From assembly GCA_039111635.1 (NCBI GenBank), contig JBCAQO010000008.1:620001-684000 (forward strand): 64,000 bases of DNA, written 5' to 3'. The stretch is from Heterobasidion occidentale. Lineage: Eukaryota > Basidiomycota > Agaricomycetes > Russulales > Bondarzewiaceae. The position numbers were made by a program, and so were the translations under genes. The notes below the pieces were generated by a model that was not told the origin of the DNA, ran no database searches, and saw only the letters and a list, made by a program, of their open reading frames with translations. Every line of letters begins with the position of its first letter. Within the stretch, counting starts at the first letter, position 1. This document shows, in pieces, positions 38,611 through 50,602 of this stretch.

Positions 38611-40974
38611 CTACATCTCTGACCCTCGTATCAGTTGCTCTGAGGTCATTGACCTCGGTCGGATTGTGCACTTGAATGGAACCGGATACCTACAACAATA
38701 AGCAGGCCATGAGCGTGTTAGCTGCGAATGACTGCCAGAGACGCACGAGATGAATCCCGATGTATACTCGTCGGTAGGCTCGATTTCGTTCCCTTCTTCA
38801 TCGCGTGCCTTCGAGATGTTAAATGTCGCAAGGATTGACGCAATGGCTATCCATAGAGCGTCGCGCGCCATGTATCGCGCGGGGCAGATTCGTCTGCCGA
38901 ATCCGAATGCGGCGTCAGGGAAAAGAGTGTGCTTAGGGTTGGCGAGGAAGCGTTCAGGCTTGAAGGGGTCAGGGTCGGGAAAGACGCTTTCGTCGTGTAG
39001 CATCGCCCTAAGTTATATGTTGTAAAGCGTGAGCAAGTCAGACGAACTGAGGGTAAGTACCAGGTGTTGCCTATGACAATCGACCCAGCGGGGATGAAGT
39101 ACCCTTCATAAACATCGTCGCAGACGACCCGGTGAGGAATTGCTAGATGTGAATATCAGCAACAATTCACATAAGGCATCTTGTTCTCGACTCCAGTATG
39201 TCTGTATCTAGCCCCAAGTCTCCCGGACAAGATTAAAAATCTGGGTCTTAAGTGAGCCCCTTAAGAGCTGCGTCTTCGGAAAGGGTACTGACACTGGCCC
39301 GCCATTGGCCTTGAGCCGTGCGGATCACATCTTTTCAGAGATATCGAGATTCAGGAAGTACGAACCGAGAGGGGCCACTGGTCGCCATCGCAATACCTCT
39401 TTCATCAGTGCAGTCACGTACGGTAGTTTGATTTCGTCCGTGAAATCCGGTAAGCGGTGTGTCCCGACGACATTATCAAGCTCAGCTTGGGCTTTTCTCT
39501 GCGCTTCCGGATATAGGACCATGGCTAGAATGAAGGTCTCGATCGCCGATACGGTCTTCAAAAAACCAGTTATTTTATAGTCAGTGATTGAAAGAGAAGA
39601 AAAAAGAAGAGGAGCGTACTGTGTCTGCGCCAGCTTTCAATGGGTTGGGAAGTAGTGAGAGAGGTTGCGTATACATGAGAACAATAGATGCTCACCCAGA
39701 TACATTGTCCCTGTTGTATGCTTGATGAGATCCTCGTCTGCAAAGGACTGTATCATCTGTGACATTACCGATGAATCTACAATCCCATTTGCCTGCAAAT
39801 AGACCAAATGAAGCTTCCTTTATCGACCATTCTCATGCGATAGGGATTTTCAGCTTACAGCAGCATCCTTCATAGAACGGTACGGCTTCTCGATTCCGTG
39901 CGAGACAGAGATCGCCCACTTGTCTGCCTCTCGGCGGAATGAGTTACCAGGGACCCACGCGGGGAGCTTTGCCACTGTTTTCATATTCAACCGCCTGTTG
40001 AGCGATAGGAGAACAAGAACAAAGATGGGATGTGCAAGGACGTACACATGGGAAAGGTATCGAACATGCCCGCTCGTGTAGTGCTTCCAAATGCGAAAGC
40101 TTTGAGCGCCTCTTCTGCGGCCTCAATATATGGGTCATTCTTTGGCTGCACGTCGATTCCGTACGCGATCTTAATAATCGTCTGCCCTGCCATGCTGGAC
40201 ATCGCATTCCACATAAGGTCATACCACGACTCGTGGTCCATGTGAAGAACTGCGTACTGTCGTATATGTGACATGAAATCGTTTGGTGTTTTCAGAAGCC
40301 GGCACAGTAGTTCCAATGTCGCATGGGACTCGATTTTATGATATTGGCACGCAGCGGTGGGGTGAAAATAGCGGTGGAATTCTCGACGCAGATTTCTCCA
40401 TTGTGGACCATATCCGGAGCTTGCCAATGACCAGGCAAAGTTGAGACTAGATTTCGTTGAACTTAAGAATAGATAAGAGTGTAAGGGGATGTGAGGCAAC
40501 GGTACGTACAGAGCATTAAGAGCTATCAGTGGCGGCCTATCACATGCAGGTTGATTAAATTCTCAGCGTTTGATGTGATGACTGTTGGTCACTAGTATAC
40601 CTATCAGAGTAGAGTGACGACCTTCTTTCTAATAGCTCCCTCGCCGCTTTCGCAGAGTTCAGTATTATCAGATGTGTCCCAAGAGCTTCCGCATGGATGA
40701 TATCAGAGCCTAGATCAATCATTCAAGATATGGTCAGTGTCGCCAATCTCCTCGCGGGAGTTGGAGCATATTGAAGGCACTCACGAAATTCTTTCCCCCA
40801 CGTCTCGTATGTGATCCACTCGTGACTTTTAGGTATGTCCATAACATTACCCAAGACAGGTAGGCCTTTTGGCCCAGGAGGGAGAATACACGCAGATTTC
40901 TTCCTCCATGTATAGAGTATCCTTGCTACAAATAACACTAGAACTGTCACGAGATTGAGGGCAAGTGAATGCAT
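38611..40974 (-). CDS. Cytochrome P450, tandem copy 2
   Basis: Same architecture as copy 1: membrane anchor MHSLALNLVTVLVLFVARILY, hinge [30 protein letters not shown]-helix AGADT, ExxR in [12 protein letters not shown], and the heme loop. The heme loop at 38875-38907 reads [11 protein letters not shown]: Ala replaces the Gly two residues after the cysteine ligand, a change tolerated in some P450s. The end is YPVPFKCTIRPRSMTSEQL, stop at 38611. The intron between IPHRVV and EVLRWRP (about 39145-39340) is roughly 130 bases longer than in the other copies. An in-frame Met at 41046 lies upstream of the chosen start. No frameshift was found, so this copy looks functional. Confidence 0.9.
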
Positions 40975-41046
40975 GTTAGTGGATGCAGTGGATTGCCTCG
41001 TGGGAGTGCGATTGAGGATGTTTTCACAATCTGCTTCCAACGACAA

Positions 41047-41513
41047 AAATATTTAAGGTCCGATGATCCTGGTAAATGCCCGGTGAAACTGTTTGACATG
41101 TGTGCCGCGCCCATACGGGAACATGAATCCCAGTAAAGGATGTAGTGATGTCATAGCAGGTTAGAAGTACCAAATAATGGTGCTGCAACTCCACATGCAC
41201 CGTGCGTCGCTTCTCGCGAGAACAGGTTAGGGTCCACATTCGTAGTCGCTTCGACCGAAAATTATGAACAACGGCCAAGTGTTCTCAGATGATTGTGTGC
41301 CTATGCGCTCCGCTCTAATTAGCGCACAACGACACTAAAGTGAACAATTGGCCATGCTAGATAAGAACTGTACCTGTACTAGTCTCTTTCGACCCATTGA
41401 GAGATTATCAAAGCTAATCAATCGCAGTCATTTACTTCCCGCGGAGCAACGAGGAACATGCACAACGGGCGTTGCATTAGAACGCTGTGTGCCCTTTTAT
41501 CAATCTACCTGAA
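41047..41513. other. Intergenic between P450 copies 2 and 3
   Basis: About 470 bases with no gene seen; presumably promoter of copy 2 and 3' end of copy 3. Confidence 0.35.
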
Positions 41514-43770
41514 TTAGATTGTGTTTCCCCCTTGCACTAGCCGCTCCGCAGCACTCGACCGCGGTTGAATCCTACATCCGAAGGCGACAGGAAATCTATA
41601 CAAAAAATGTCAGTCCATCACATGCCATACCCAGTGAGGAAGAGAAAAGAAAGTGGATGGTCATGGCAACCCCTAAGCATGCGTACTCACGAGACGACGC
41701 CGGAAGTATACTCATCCAACGGCTCAACCTCATTGCCCTTCTCGTCGAGCGCTTTACGAATTTCGACAGTCGCAAGAATAGAGGCAATTGTGATCCAAAC
41801 TGCATCGCGTGCCAGGTATCGTCCAGGACAAATCCGTCGGCCAAAACCAAAGGCAGCGTCAGGAAATGACTTGTTCCCAGTGATAGCGGCACCAATGAAG
41901 CGCCGAGGGTTGAACAGGTCTGGGTCGGGATACGTTGTCTCGTCATGGAGAATCGCCCTGAAAGACAGGAGTCTATGATACATCCACAGGCAGGATGAAT
42001 GAGAACATGAGACACACCAAGTGTTTCCCATCACGATAGAATCTTTTGGAATCAAGTACCTGTCGTAGACATCGTCACAGACGACTCGGTGAGGAATCGC
42101 TAATTCATGGCAAGCCGAAGACTGTAAGTACACCGCCATATTGAGACGCATAGAGGAATGCTCACCGAGAGGTGCCACTGGGCGCCACCGAAGAACCTCT
42201 TTCATGAGCGCGGTCACGTATGGTAGCTCATCTGTGAAATCAGGGAGGCGATCGGTCCCGATAACACTGTCGATTTCGGCTTGAGCCGTTTTCTGAGCTT
42301 CAGGATAGAGAAGCATAGCTAGGAAGAATGTTGCAATGGTGGATGCGATCTGTCAAGAGGAGTAAGTTGAGATATGCACGGATTCGTGGAAACGAAGAAG
42401 AATGTGCATACTGTGTCTGCACCAGCTTCAACGTTAAACAACCATGATTAACGTCGAACATTGTTTAGATGCATGGTAAGACAGAAGGAGTAGGTGCTCT
42501 TACCCAAATACATCGATCCTGAGATGTGCATAATGACGTTCTCATCCAAATGAGATGACATTTCGCCAAGGTGCTGCTGCTGTATCATCTGTTCTACAAT
42601 GGACGGATTAGCTGTCCCACTTTTCTGCAAGCGTGGAAGGGAAACGGAAATCAGAACGTGAAAACCGCAAAACCAATTCAATAATCACAATAGCTTCTTT
42701 GACGGCATGATATGGCTTTTCAATCCCCCGTAGTGCGGACATTGACAAAGTTTCTGCTTTTCTCCGGAATGAGTTACCAGGTATCCATGCTGGGATTCTT
42801 AGTACTGTTCACTGATGATCAATGATTCATCAAGAGCAAGAGAGGAGAGAAAGGTACAGATGGGAAAAGCATCGAACAACCCAGCGCGAGCAGTGGTCCC
42901 AAATGCCATAGCTTCCAGCGCCTCTTCCGCGGAATCAATGTATGGATCATCCTGGGATTTCACGTCGATTCCATATGCGATCTTGATGATTATCTGCGCG
43001 GCCATACTATGTTGCCCGTCCTTCTTAGGACATCGCAATGCACGTAGATGAGCACAAGGATACATACTGTTTTATGTGGTTCATAAAATCATTTGGCCTG
43101 TCCAACAAACGGCGTAAGAGCCCAAGCGTTGCGTTGGATTCGATGGAGCGGTATTGTAGCGCCGCCGCAGGGTGAAAAAAGCGGTGAAACTCCCGGCGCA
43201 TGGTGCGCCACCGTGTCCCGTACCGTGAGAATCCCAATGCCCAACGAAAGTTGAGACTGGATAGTTGTAGGTGTAGAAATCAGCCATGGTCGAAATTACA
43301 TCAGCAGATACGCACAGGACATCCAGGACCACCATTGTTGGCCTGTATTTCGAGTTTGAGTTTGAGTTTGAGTTTGAGTTTGAGAAGAACCAAGTATGCT
43401 TCATCGTACTCACCTGTCGGAATACAGAGACGAGCGTCTTTCAAATAGCTCCTTCACTGCTTTTGCAGAATTCAGGATGATCAAGTGCGTCCCTAACGCT
43501 TCCGCGTGAATGACATCCGACTCTACGCCAAACACAAGTTTTACAACCAGGGTGCCATATCTGCGAAGCAAAATCCATACTCAGCTCTTTGCCCCATTTC
43601 TCATATGTGATCCACTCGCGGCTTTTCGGAATGTCCAGTGCATTCCCTATGACGGGAAGACCCTTCGGTCCAGGAGGGAGAGGATATGCATGTTTTCTCC
43701 TTTGTGTGCAGAGAACGCCAACAACACACAACACAACAACTGCGATGATATCAAAGAGAAGTGCCCACAT
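41514..43770 (-). CDS. Cytochrome P450, tandem copy 3
   Basis: The anchor is MWALLFDIIAVVVLCVVGVLC, followed by [20 protein letters not shown]. Later come [46 protein letters not shown] in the I-helix, [29 protein letters not shown] and the canonical heme loop [16 protein letters not shown]. The last exon codes RFPVAFGCRIQPRSSAAERL and stops at 41514. A microsatellite sits in one of its introns (43352-43384). An upstream Met at 43833 (MSEQFAGTIRSFLLKRIN) shares a residue pattern with the leader of copy 1, so translation might start there. All splice phases followed are consistent; it looks intact. Confidence 0.9.
43352..43384. repeat. (GAGTTT)n microsatellite in a P450 intron
   Basis: Five and a half perfect copies of GAGTTT on the plus strand, inside the intron between the exon ending SLYSDR and the exon starting PTMVVLDVL of P450 copy 3. 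The other three copies lack it. Confidence 0.9.
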
Positions 43771-43833
43771 AGGTAGAGAGTTGATTCGCTTGAGAAGGAA
43801 AGAACGGATCGTCCCTGCAAATTGCTCGCTCAA

Positions 43834-44379
43834 ATGGTGAGCAGGGCATCTCGGACTTTCTCACGAGGGGTGGGGCGTAGAGCAGCAGGTACACTCGCGC
43901 ATGACAGTAGATAACACCTGCCCAATGATGCGGCTCGAAACCCAGGAAAATGTGATCAGATCAGACGCGCATTGAGACTAGAACCGCCTTGGAGCAAAAC
44001 CTGCTGACGACTGCATGCTGTGGGCCGATGTCTTCCAGTAAACGTCATATCCGTGGGCCAAGAGTACGAGGTGGTGGTGCTGCAGGCTAGAGCGCAGCGC
44101 GGAGGCCTTTGAACGTCTGACAAAACTTGATCACGAGTTTAAGTCAAGCAACTACGAATATCAAGCTCGCTGTCAGCATTTGTGAACACTGCGCAAGACG
44201 ATGCTTGAGCAAAAGACCCGTCGTGTTTTGGCGCGCATTTCAGAAACCCACCTCTTCAAAGCAATTAGCCTCTTGATCTGTTCAATCCCGAGAAAAGCTT
44301 GAATGGCATCGAAGGCAGCATACAAAAATAGCATGTAGGACCTTACATAGTTAGTCAACTGCTTTTCGAACGACGTCGC
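43834..44379. other. Intergenic between P450 copies 3 and 4
   Basis: About 550 bases. A 61-codon minus-strand frame at 44173-44358 has no family resemblance and is not called. Confidence 0.35.
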
Positions 44380-46633
44380 TCATCCCCGCACTAACTGCTC
44401 CATAGCGCTGGGCCGTGGCAAAATTCTGCATTGAAATGGGATAGGGTATCTAACCGAACAATCAGCTATCACCTAGCATGTATTTCCACATGAGACAAAG
44501 AAGACCCCGATACTCACGAGATGATTCCCGAAGTATACTCATCGATGGGCCCGACCTCGTGGCCCTTCTCGTCCAGCGCTTTTGAGATCTCACATGTCGC
44601 CAAAATTGACGCTATCGCGATCCACATTGCGCTGCGTGCCATGTACCGCCCAGGGCAGATACGTCGGCCGAAGCCAAACACTGCTTCCGGGAAGGGATTA
44701 TTCATGTCTGAGGGACCAATGGTAAGGAAACGCTCAGGTCTGAAACGCTCCGGCTCCGGGAACGCCACCTCGTCATGTAGGATTGCCCTTGCATGTAAGA
44801 GGTGAACACAGGACAATGTGAGATATAACAGATCTAAGGAGGACGGCGTACCATGCATTCCCAATGACAATGGAACCCGCAGGGATTAAGTACCCACTGT
44901 AGATATCGTCACAGACAACGCGATGAGGGATAGCTGAAAACAACCATAGGGACATCATCTCTCTAATTTGTCCTCACTTTGATATATAAAAACGCACAAA
45001 GAGGGCCGACTGGCCTCCATCGAAGAACCTCTTTCATCAGCGCAGTGACGTACGGCAGCGCAGGTTCATCTGTAAAATCAGGAAGGCGGTCGGTGCCGAC
45101 AACGCGATCGAGTTCGTCCTGGGCCTTTCTCTGCGCTTCAGGGTGGAGAACCATGGCGAGAAAGAAGGTCTGCAGATCAGACACAGTCTATTTAGACGGA
45201 GAGGAACAGGTGAGGGTGTGCATTTGTGTGCATGTGCAAAGAACGCAATATGTACTGTGTCAGCGCCGGCTTCGCAGAGATCATCGTAGCGAAAAATCAG
45301 CGAGGATTTTCAAAGTACATAGAATGTGACCGGAAATCACGCGAACCTAGATACATTGACCCCGTCGTATGCATGACCGCGTCCTCGTCTAGATAAGACG
45401 GCGCCTCACCAGCGCACTGCTGCTGTATCATTTGTGCCGTGACCGATGGATTGGCAGCGCCGTTGATCTGCAAAGAAACAGGCGACTTCAGAGCCCATTT
45501 TTGCAAGAAGAAGATACTGTCGTGTACAATATCCTCTTTTACAGCGCGGTATGGCTTCTCAATCCCCCGCGGGGCACACATGGCCCAGACCTCTGCCTCC
45601 CTCCGGAACGAGTTGCCCGGAATCCATGCAGGGAGCCTCGCAACTGCTGGCACGCGTCAAGGAGAGAGGAATTTTAGACTCAGCAATGAGGAAACGTACG
45701 CAATGGAAATGTATCGAGTAACTCTGCTTGTGGAGTGCTCCCGAAGGCGAATGCTTTCATCGCATCTTCTGCGGCATCTACGTACGGGTCGTCCTTGGGT
45801 CGTACGTCAATCCCATATGCGATCTTAATGATAATCTGTCCTGCCATGCTGGGATTGTAATGTTGTAGTAAATGATGTAGGTCAGGCCGCTGTTGCATGT
45901 TGAGTAAACCCGCATCACGTACTGCCGTATGTGCGAGGAAAAATTCGTCGGCGTATCCATCAGCCGGCGCAACAATTCATGTGCTGCGTCACGTTCGATG
46001 GGATGGTACTGTCGCGCAGCCGTAGGGTGGAAGTAGCGATGAAACTCCCTACGCATGTTACGCCATCGTGGACCGTACCGCAAAAATGCCAACGTCCAGT
46101 CGAAGTGAAGACTAAAATATTGAGTTTCAAGTGAGTGACATCCTGCGACATGGGATGATGTCAAAGTTTTGGGCTCAGTATTACATACATAATGTTGAGA
46201 GCTATCAAGCGTGGTCTGTCGAGCGAAATCTATGTGAGATGTTGACCATGTCGTTAGAGATGTACGAACGTGCCTGTCGGAATATAGAGACGATCGCCGT
46301 TCGAATAGCTCCTTTGCCGCCTTTGCAGAATTCAGGACGATCAGATGCGTCCCGAAAACCTCCATATGGATGATATCAGAGCCTGTATTGATAATCAATT
46401 TTCTGAAATCGCTATGTTCGCTCGCAATATGATGGAAGACGAACCAAACTCTTTGCCCCATTTCTCATACGTGATCCACTCGCGGGTTTTTGGAATGTCT
46501 AGTACGTTACCTACGATAAGCAGGCCCTTTGGCCCAGGCGGTAGAGGACACGTAGCCTTCTTCCTCCGAGCATAGAGGACGCCACTGAAACACAAGAGGA
46601 GAACGGGACGAGGTCCAACAAGAAAATCCACAT
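44380..46633 (-). CDS. Cytochrome P450, tandem copy 4 (exon 1 frameshifted)
   Basis: The start at 46633 reads MWIFLLDLV, and the frame breaks at a run of three C (minus strand, 46605-46607) before continuing as [15 protein letters not shown]. The hinge is [15 protein letters not shown], where the usual Pro before the xxGN is Leu. Later exons are sound: [77 protein letters not shown] and [16 protein letters not shown]. The last exon reads [19 protein letters not shown] with stop at 44380-44382. Only the single-base shift in the anchor region prevents a full product, and it lies at a homopolymer. Confidence 0.87.
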
Positions 46634-47576
46634 ATTGTCGTTGTGTTCGCGGAAAGACAGAACAGTCAAAACCACCTCACGACTTGTTCGTTTATATGGT
46701 GAACAGAGAACGCCGCAGCACGGGGAGGTTACTGTGAATACGTGAGTGTTCCCATAGGAAGGTCAGTATGGGATAGTAGGATCGCACGACGACAATAGAT
46801 GTGGGTCCCCTTGAAGATATTGGTAGGATGGTCTCTTCGTCAAGGAGAACAGTCAGATGTGATTGACGCCATCGAGATGCTGGAATATACAGTGACGAGA
46901 ACCCATCTTATATATTGCTTGCGCGGCCAAGCGCAGATAAAGGGAAAGGCCTAAAGACTGCCTATAGCTACGAGTTACTATGCAACTATTCGAAGCTTCT
47001 GACATCTGGCGATTGTCAGTTCGGGCTAGACAGCATATGTTGACGGAGAGCAGTCGGAGAGCATACCATGATTTAATCGAATGGCAGGGGTCTCGTTCCC
47101 GCGGCGACATGAGAGAAAATAGACCAAAATGTGAGAAGACGCCCAAGAGCCCGATAGTCGTCGGCATAGGACGACCCACCTCAAAGTGTTTTGGCTTGTA
47201 ACGTGGGTCGATCTTCTCAATCTCAGCGCAGTTTTCGGGCGTGGACTGTACCGAAGGCTCACGGATCCCCCGGTGGAGCGTTTGATCTTGTTGCATACGT
47301 GGCGTTGGCCGATATCGCCTCACAAGAAAGAAATGACATGACTGGTTTTCGCTGCTGATTTTCATGAAGAAGAAATTCAGGAAGAAAGGAAAAAGACAAA
47401 GCTTGGTTGAAAACTTGAAACCTAGCATCAGGTTAAGGCTTTGACTTCCCACGCTATCCTCCTCCTCCGCGTACCACCGTCCTTGGCCTGTCTTTCAGCC
47501 ATAACTCGCCACTCCCTCTTTGTTCCCCTGCTGTCTACTTTCGTTTGAACTCACTATCTCTGTAATCACACCCAAA
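46634..47576. other. Intergenic with an undecided minus-strand frame
   Basis: About 940 bases. An uninterrupted 199-codon minus-strand frame spans 46853-47452. Its middle part (MQQDQTLHRGIREPSVQSTPENC onward) looks mildly protein-like and ends at a plausible GT donor after KPKHFE, so a small gene is possible here, but I recognise no family. Confidence 0.3.
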
Positions 47577-49870
47577 ATGACGAAAAAAAATCAGCAGAAA
47601 AAGCAGGAGGCGGCCATGCTAGCCGAGACGAACGGCAACGACGAGTGAGTGTTTACTTGTCCTGGCCACGTTCCTAGCCTTCTTTTATCGTGGCAAGCCG
47701 GATGCTGCGTTCCGTATGTCGTAAGAGCTATTGCCGAACAGACGAACAGGCAAGTCTGTACGGCGAGGCAGAGGATACAAATCCTAGACGCGTATGCCTG
47801 ACAGTGCCAAGTTATCTACTCCTTCATGCCTCGATCAGAGGCGTTGGCCATGGACAGAACTTGCACGATACACCGCTGCCCATCTCAAGCTGTCCATCTT
47901 ATCCACTCTCTCCAGCACAATCCAAAAATTTGCCGTCACTAACCCAAATCCTGTTAGACATCCCATAGACGTCGACCCTGAATCTTCGCCGCCATTCTCT
48001 CCGATCGATGAAGTCCTTCCAACACCCTCATCGAGCTCTAGTACGGTCAAGACTCCAGAGCCCGAGCCCGAACCCAAAATTGACCCCGTCGCCGAAGGCG
48101 AGAAGCTGAAAGAGCAGGGTAACACCGCCTTCAAAGCGAAGAACTACACCGAGGCCGTGGATCTCTACACCAAAGCAATCGCATTCCGTTCCGCCGAGCC
48201 CGCCTACCTCACCAACCGCGCCGCGGCGCACATGGCGCTCAAAAGGTTCCGGCCGGCGCTCGCGGACTGTCAACAAGCAGCAAATCTACAGGCCGCTGCG
48301 CCCTCTGCGAAAACGCTCATTCGCCTCGCGCGATGTCAGCTCGCGGTCGGCTCACCGATCCCAGCCCTGTCAACCCTGAGGGTGGCACTTGAGGCTGAGC
48401 CAGGGAATGCTGCTGCGATCCAGCTGCAGGAAAAAGTGCTTGAGCTGGAGGCCCATCTGCGGAACTTTGAGGGTGCGAAGGCGCGGAAGGAGTGGGGAAT
48501 GGCTCGGCTTGCGTTGGACCAGTGCATGAAAGGTATCGAAGGTCAAGGCGGTGACATCCCAACGGAGTGGAGGCAGTGGCGAGTTCAACTCGAGCTCGTG
48601 CGGGGAAATTGGATGCTGCGAATACCGCTGCAAAGTGAGTATCGGTTATTTATGTTGTGAGAGCACTGGTGCTGATTGCAGGACTTCAGCGACGCGTTGC
48701 GCTTGCAGCCTAATTCTTCAGACGTACTTACGCTCCGAGGGTTAGTGTTATTCTTCTGTGGTAAGATTCCACAGGCGCTGCAGCATGCAGCATCGGCGCT
48801 ACGATTCGACCCTGGGCACGAACCTGCACAGCGATTGCGGAGACGAGTCAAAGACGTCGAGCGGCTGAAGGAAGAGGGAAATCAGGCGTTCAAGTCTGGC
48901 AGATTGGCTGTCGCACTCAGCAAGTATACCGAGGCATTAGAGGTGTAGTCGTCACCATCTTGGTTTGAAGGCGCAGCGCACTTACCGTGTGTATGTATAT
49001 GATAGCGAATCGGCGAGAATGAAGAGGAGGGCAAGGGCGGCCAGATCCGTGCGACGCTTCTTTCCAATCGGGCGACGACGTTCGTAAAGGTATAGTGGTT
49101 CTGAGTTCTTTCTTCGTGAATTATTTGTCTTACGCTCTTCTCAATCAGCTCTCAAAATACGACGAAGCGCTGACAGATACGGAAGCATCTCTAACGCTGC
49201 AACCATCCGCGTTTAAGGCTCTGCGAACCCGCGCCCGAATCAATATGCACCTGGAGAAGTACGACAGCGCGGTCGCGGACTTCAATTCCTCGATTGAACA
49301 GGCCGAGTTCGAGGGTGCGGACGGGGATGTGCGGGCCCTGCGCAGTGAGCTGAAGAAGGCGGAAATTGCGCTCAAACGTAGTAAGACGAAGGATTACTAC
49401 AAGATCCTCGGTTAGGAATTCTCTCTTCGTCGCGGCATGTCAATTTGCTCATGGCCTTGCTTTATAGGTCTCGCCAGGGACTGCAATGAGATCGACATCA
49501 AGAAAGCTTATCGTCGAGAATCACTGATACATCATCCTGACAAGGTACATGCTGTTCGCTCATACCAACCGACATCGCTGATCGTCGATCTCTTTTCATT
49601 CTAGGGTGGTGACGAAGAGAAATTCAAGCTTGTTGTCGAAGCGCACGCCGTTCTCTCGGATCCGCGACGACGCGAGCGTTACGATCTCGGCGAGGACGAG
49701 GACGGGTCGATGGACTCAGGTGGGCCGGGCGGTATGAACTCCGCTGACCTGGCGAACATCTTCGCGCAGTTTGGCGGGCCGGCGGCGGCGGCGGCGGCGG
49801 ATTCCCATTCGGACACACTCATGGAGGTGGAGGCGGGTATGGCGGCAGGGGCTTCCCACCTGGATTTTGA
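47577..49870 (+). CDS. TPR and J-domain co-chaperone, DNAJC7/TPR2 type
   Basis: These co-chaperones bind Hsp70 and Hsp90 through TPR motifs and stimulate Hsp70 with a J domain. The start MTKKNQQKKQEAAMLAET is followed by a 313-base intron (47645-47957). TPR repeats include EGEKLKEQGNTAFKAKNYTE, LTNRAAAHMALKRF, DALRLQPNSSDVLTLRGL, KEEGNQAFKSGRLAVALSKY and LSKYDEALTDTEASLTLQ. The J domain begins KDYYKILGLARD and carries the HPD signature in LIHHPDKGGDEEKF. A Gly/Phe-rich end is expected: one frame of 49775-49870 codes FPFGHTHGGGGGYGG, but a G run at 49776-49778 throws the written frame into poly-Ala. Two further G-run shifts (48611-48612 and the donor at 48635) are needed. Repeated homopolymer faults in a conserved gene point to consensus error. 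Confidence 0.88.
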
Positions 49871-50602
49871 TTTTGACCGTGGTTAGCAAGTGTATACTGA
49901 TGAACATGTATCGTTCGTTGTCTGTACGCCTTTGAGATGCAGTCGTCTCCGATTGACCTCGCAGTGCTTTCCTTATACATCTGTAATGAATGTCACACAT
50001 AGATTATTCATGAAATTTTGGAGCTGCAATACGCTGTGGGCTGTCGAGCTGGAGTGCTTGAGCGTCGTACCAGTGCTAGCGACTATATGAGTGGAAAAGA
50101 ATCGCCATGTAATTTCTTTGAAGGAGAAAGGTTACAAGTCCAATGTGAGCTGCAAGAGTACTGCAAGAGTTCAAAATGACTTCATGGGAGTCTTCTAGCC
50201 GGAAGCAATCGATCATGGTCCAGGAAAACCATACGTATGATTATTCAGTTTTCTGCAGGCAGTACGAGACCCGCGCACTATCTACTATCAGTACCAAGAG
50301 CACCAACCAACCGACGAATTTGATAGATCCAAAACACCAAAAAAGATACTGCAGAAGAAAATGATTATATAAATAAAGGGAGGACGTTTAGACGTTGCGA
50401 TGCGATGAGGGGAGTATGCGCTGCTGCTGCTGGGGGAGGTGCGACGTAACGATGCTCGAGGTCAGAGGGTGGAGTTACAGTATGCGACGGCAATAACATC
50501 GTGCGCGCGGCGGGTCATAACGCTGAAGGGGGGGATAGGGAAGACGTGCAGTTGAGTCAAATATGTCCATGCGGGGGTGCGGTCAGTGGACGGATGATTT
50601 AT
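49871..50602. other. Convergent intergenic space, DNAJC7-type gene / wall protein
   Basis: About 730 bases between two converging genes. No gene recognised; probably 3' untranslated sequence of both. Confidence 0.4.

Noticed and set aside
35700..46700. Secondary-metabolite gene cluster
   Set aside because: Only P450 genes are present; there is no backbone synthase, transporter or regulator in the window.
49776..49830. Poly-Ala tract as the true end of the DNAJC7-type protein
   Set aside because: The alternative frame gives the Gly/Phe-rich end expected after a J domain, so the poly-Ala is a product of a one-base loss in a G run.
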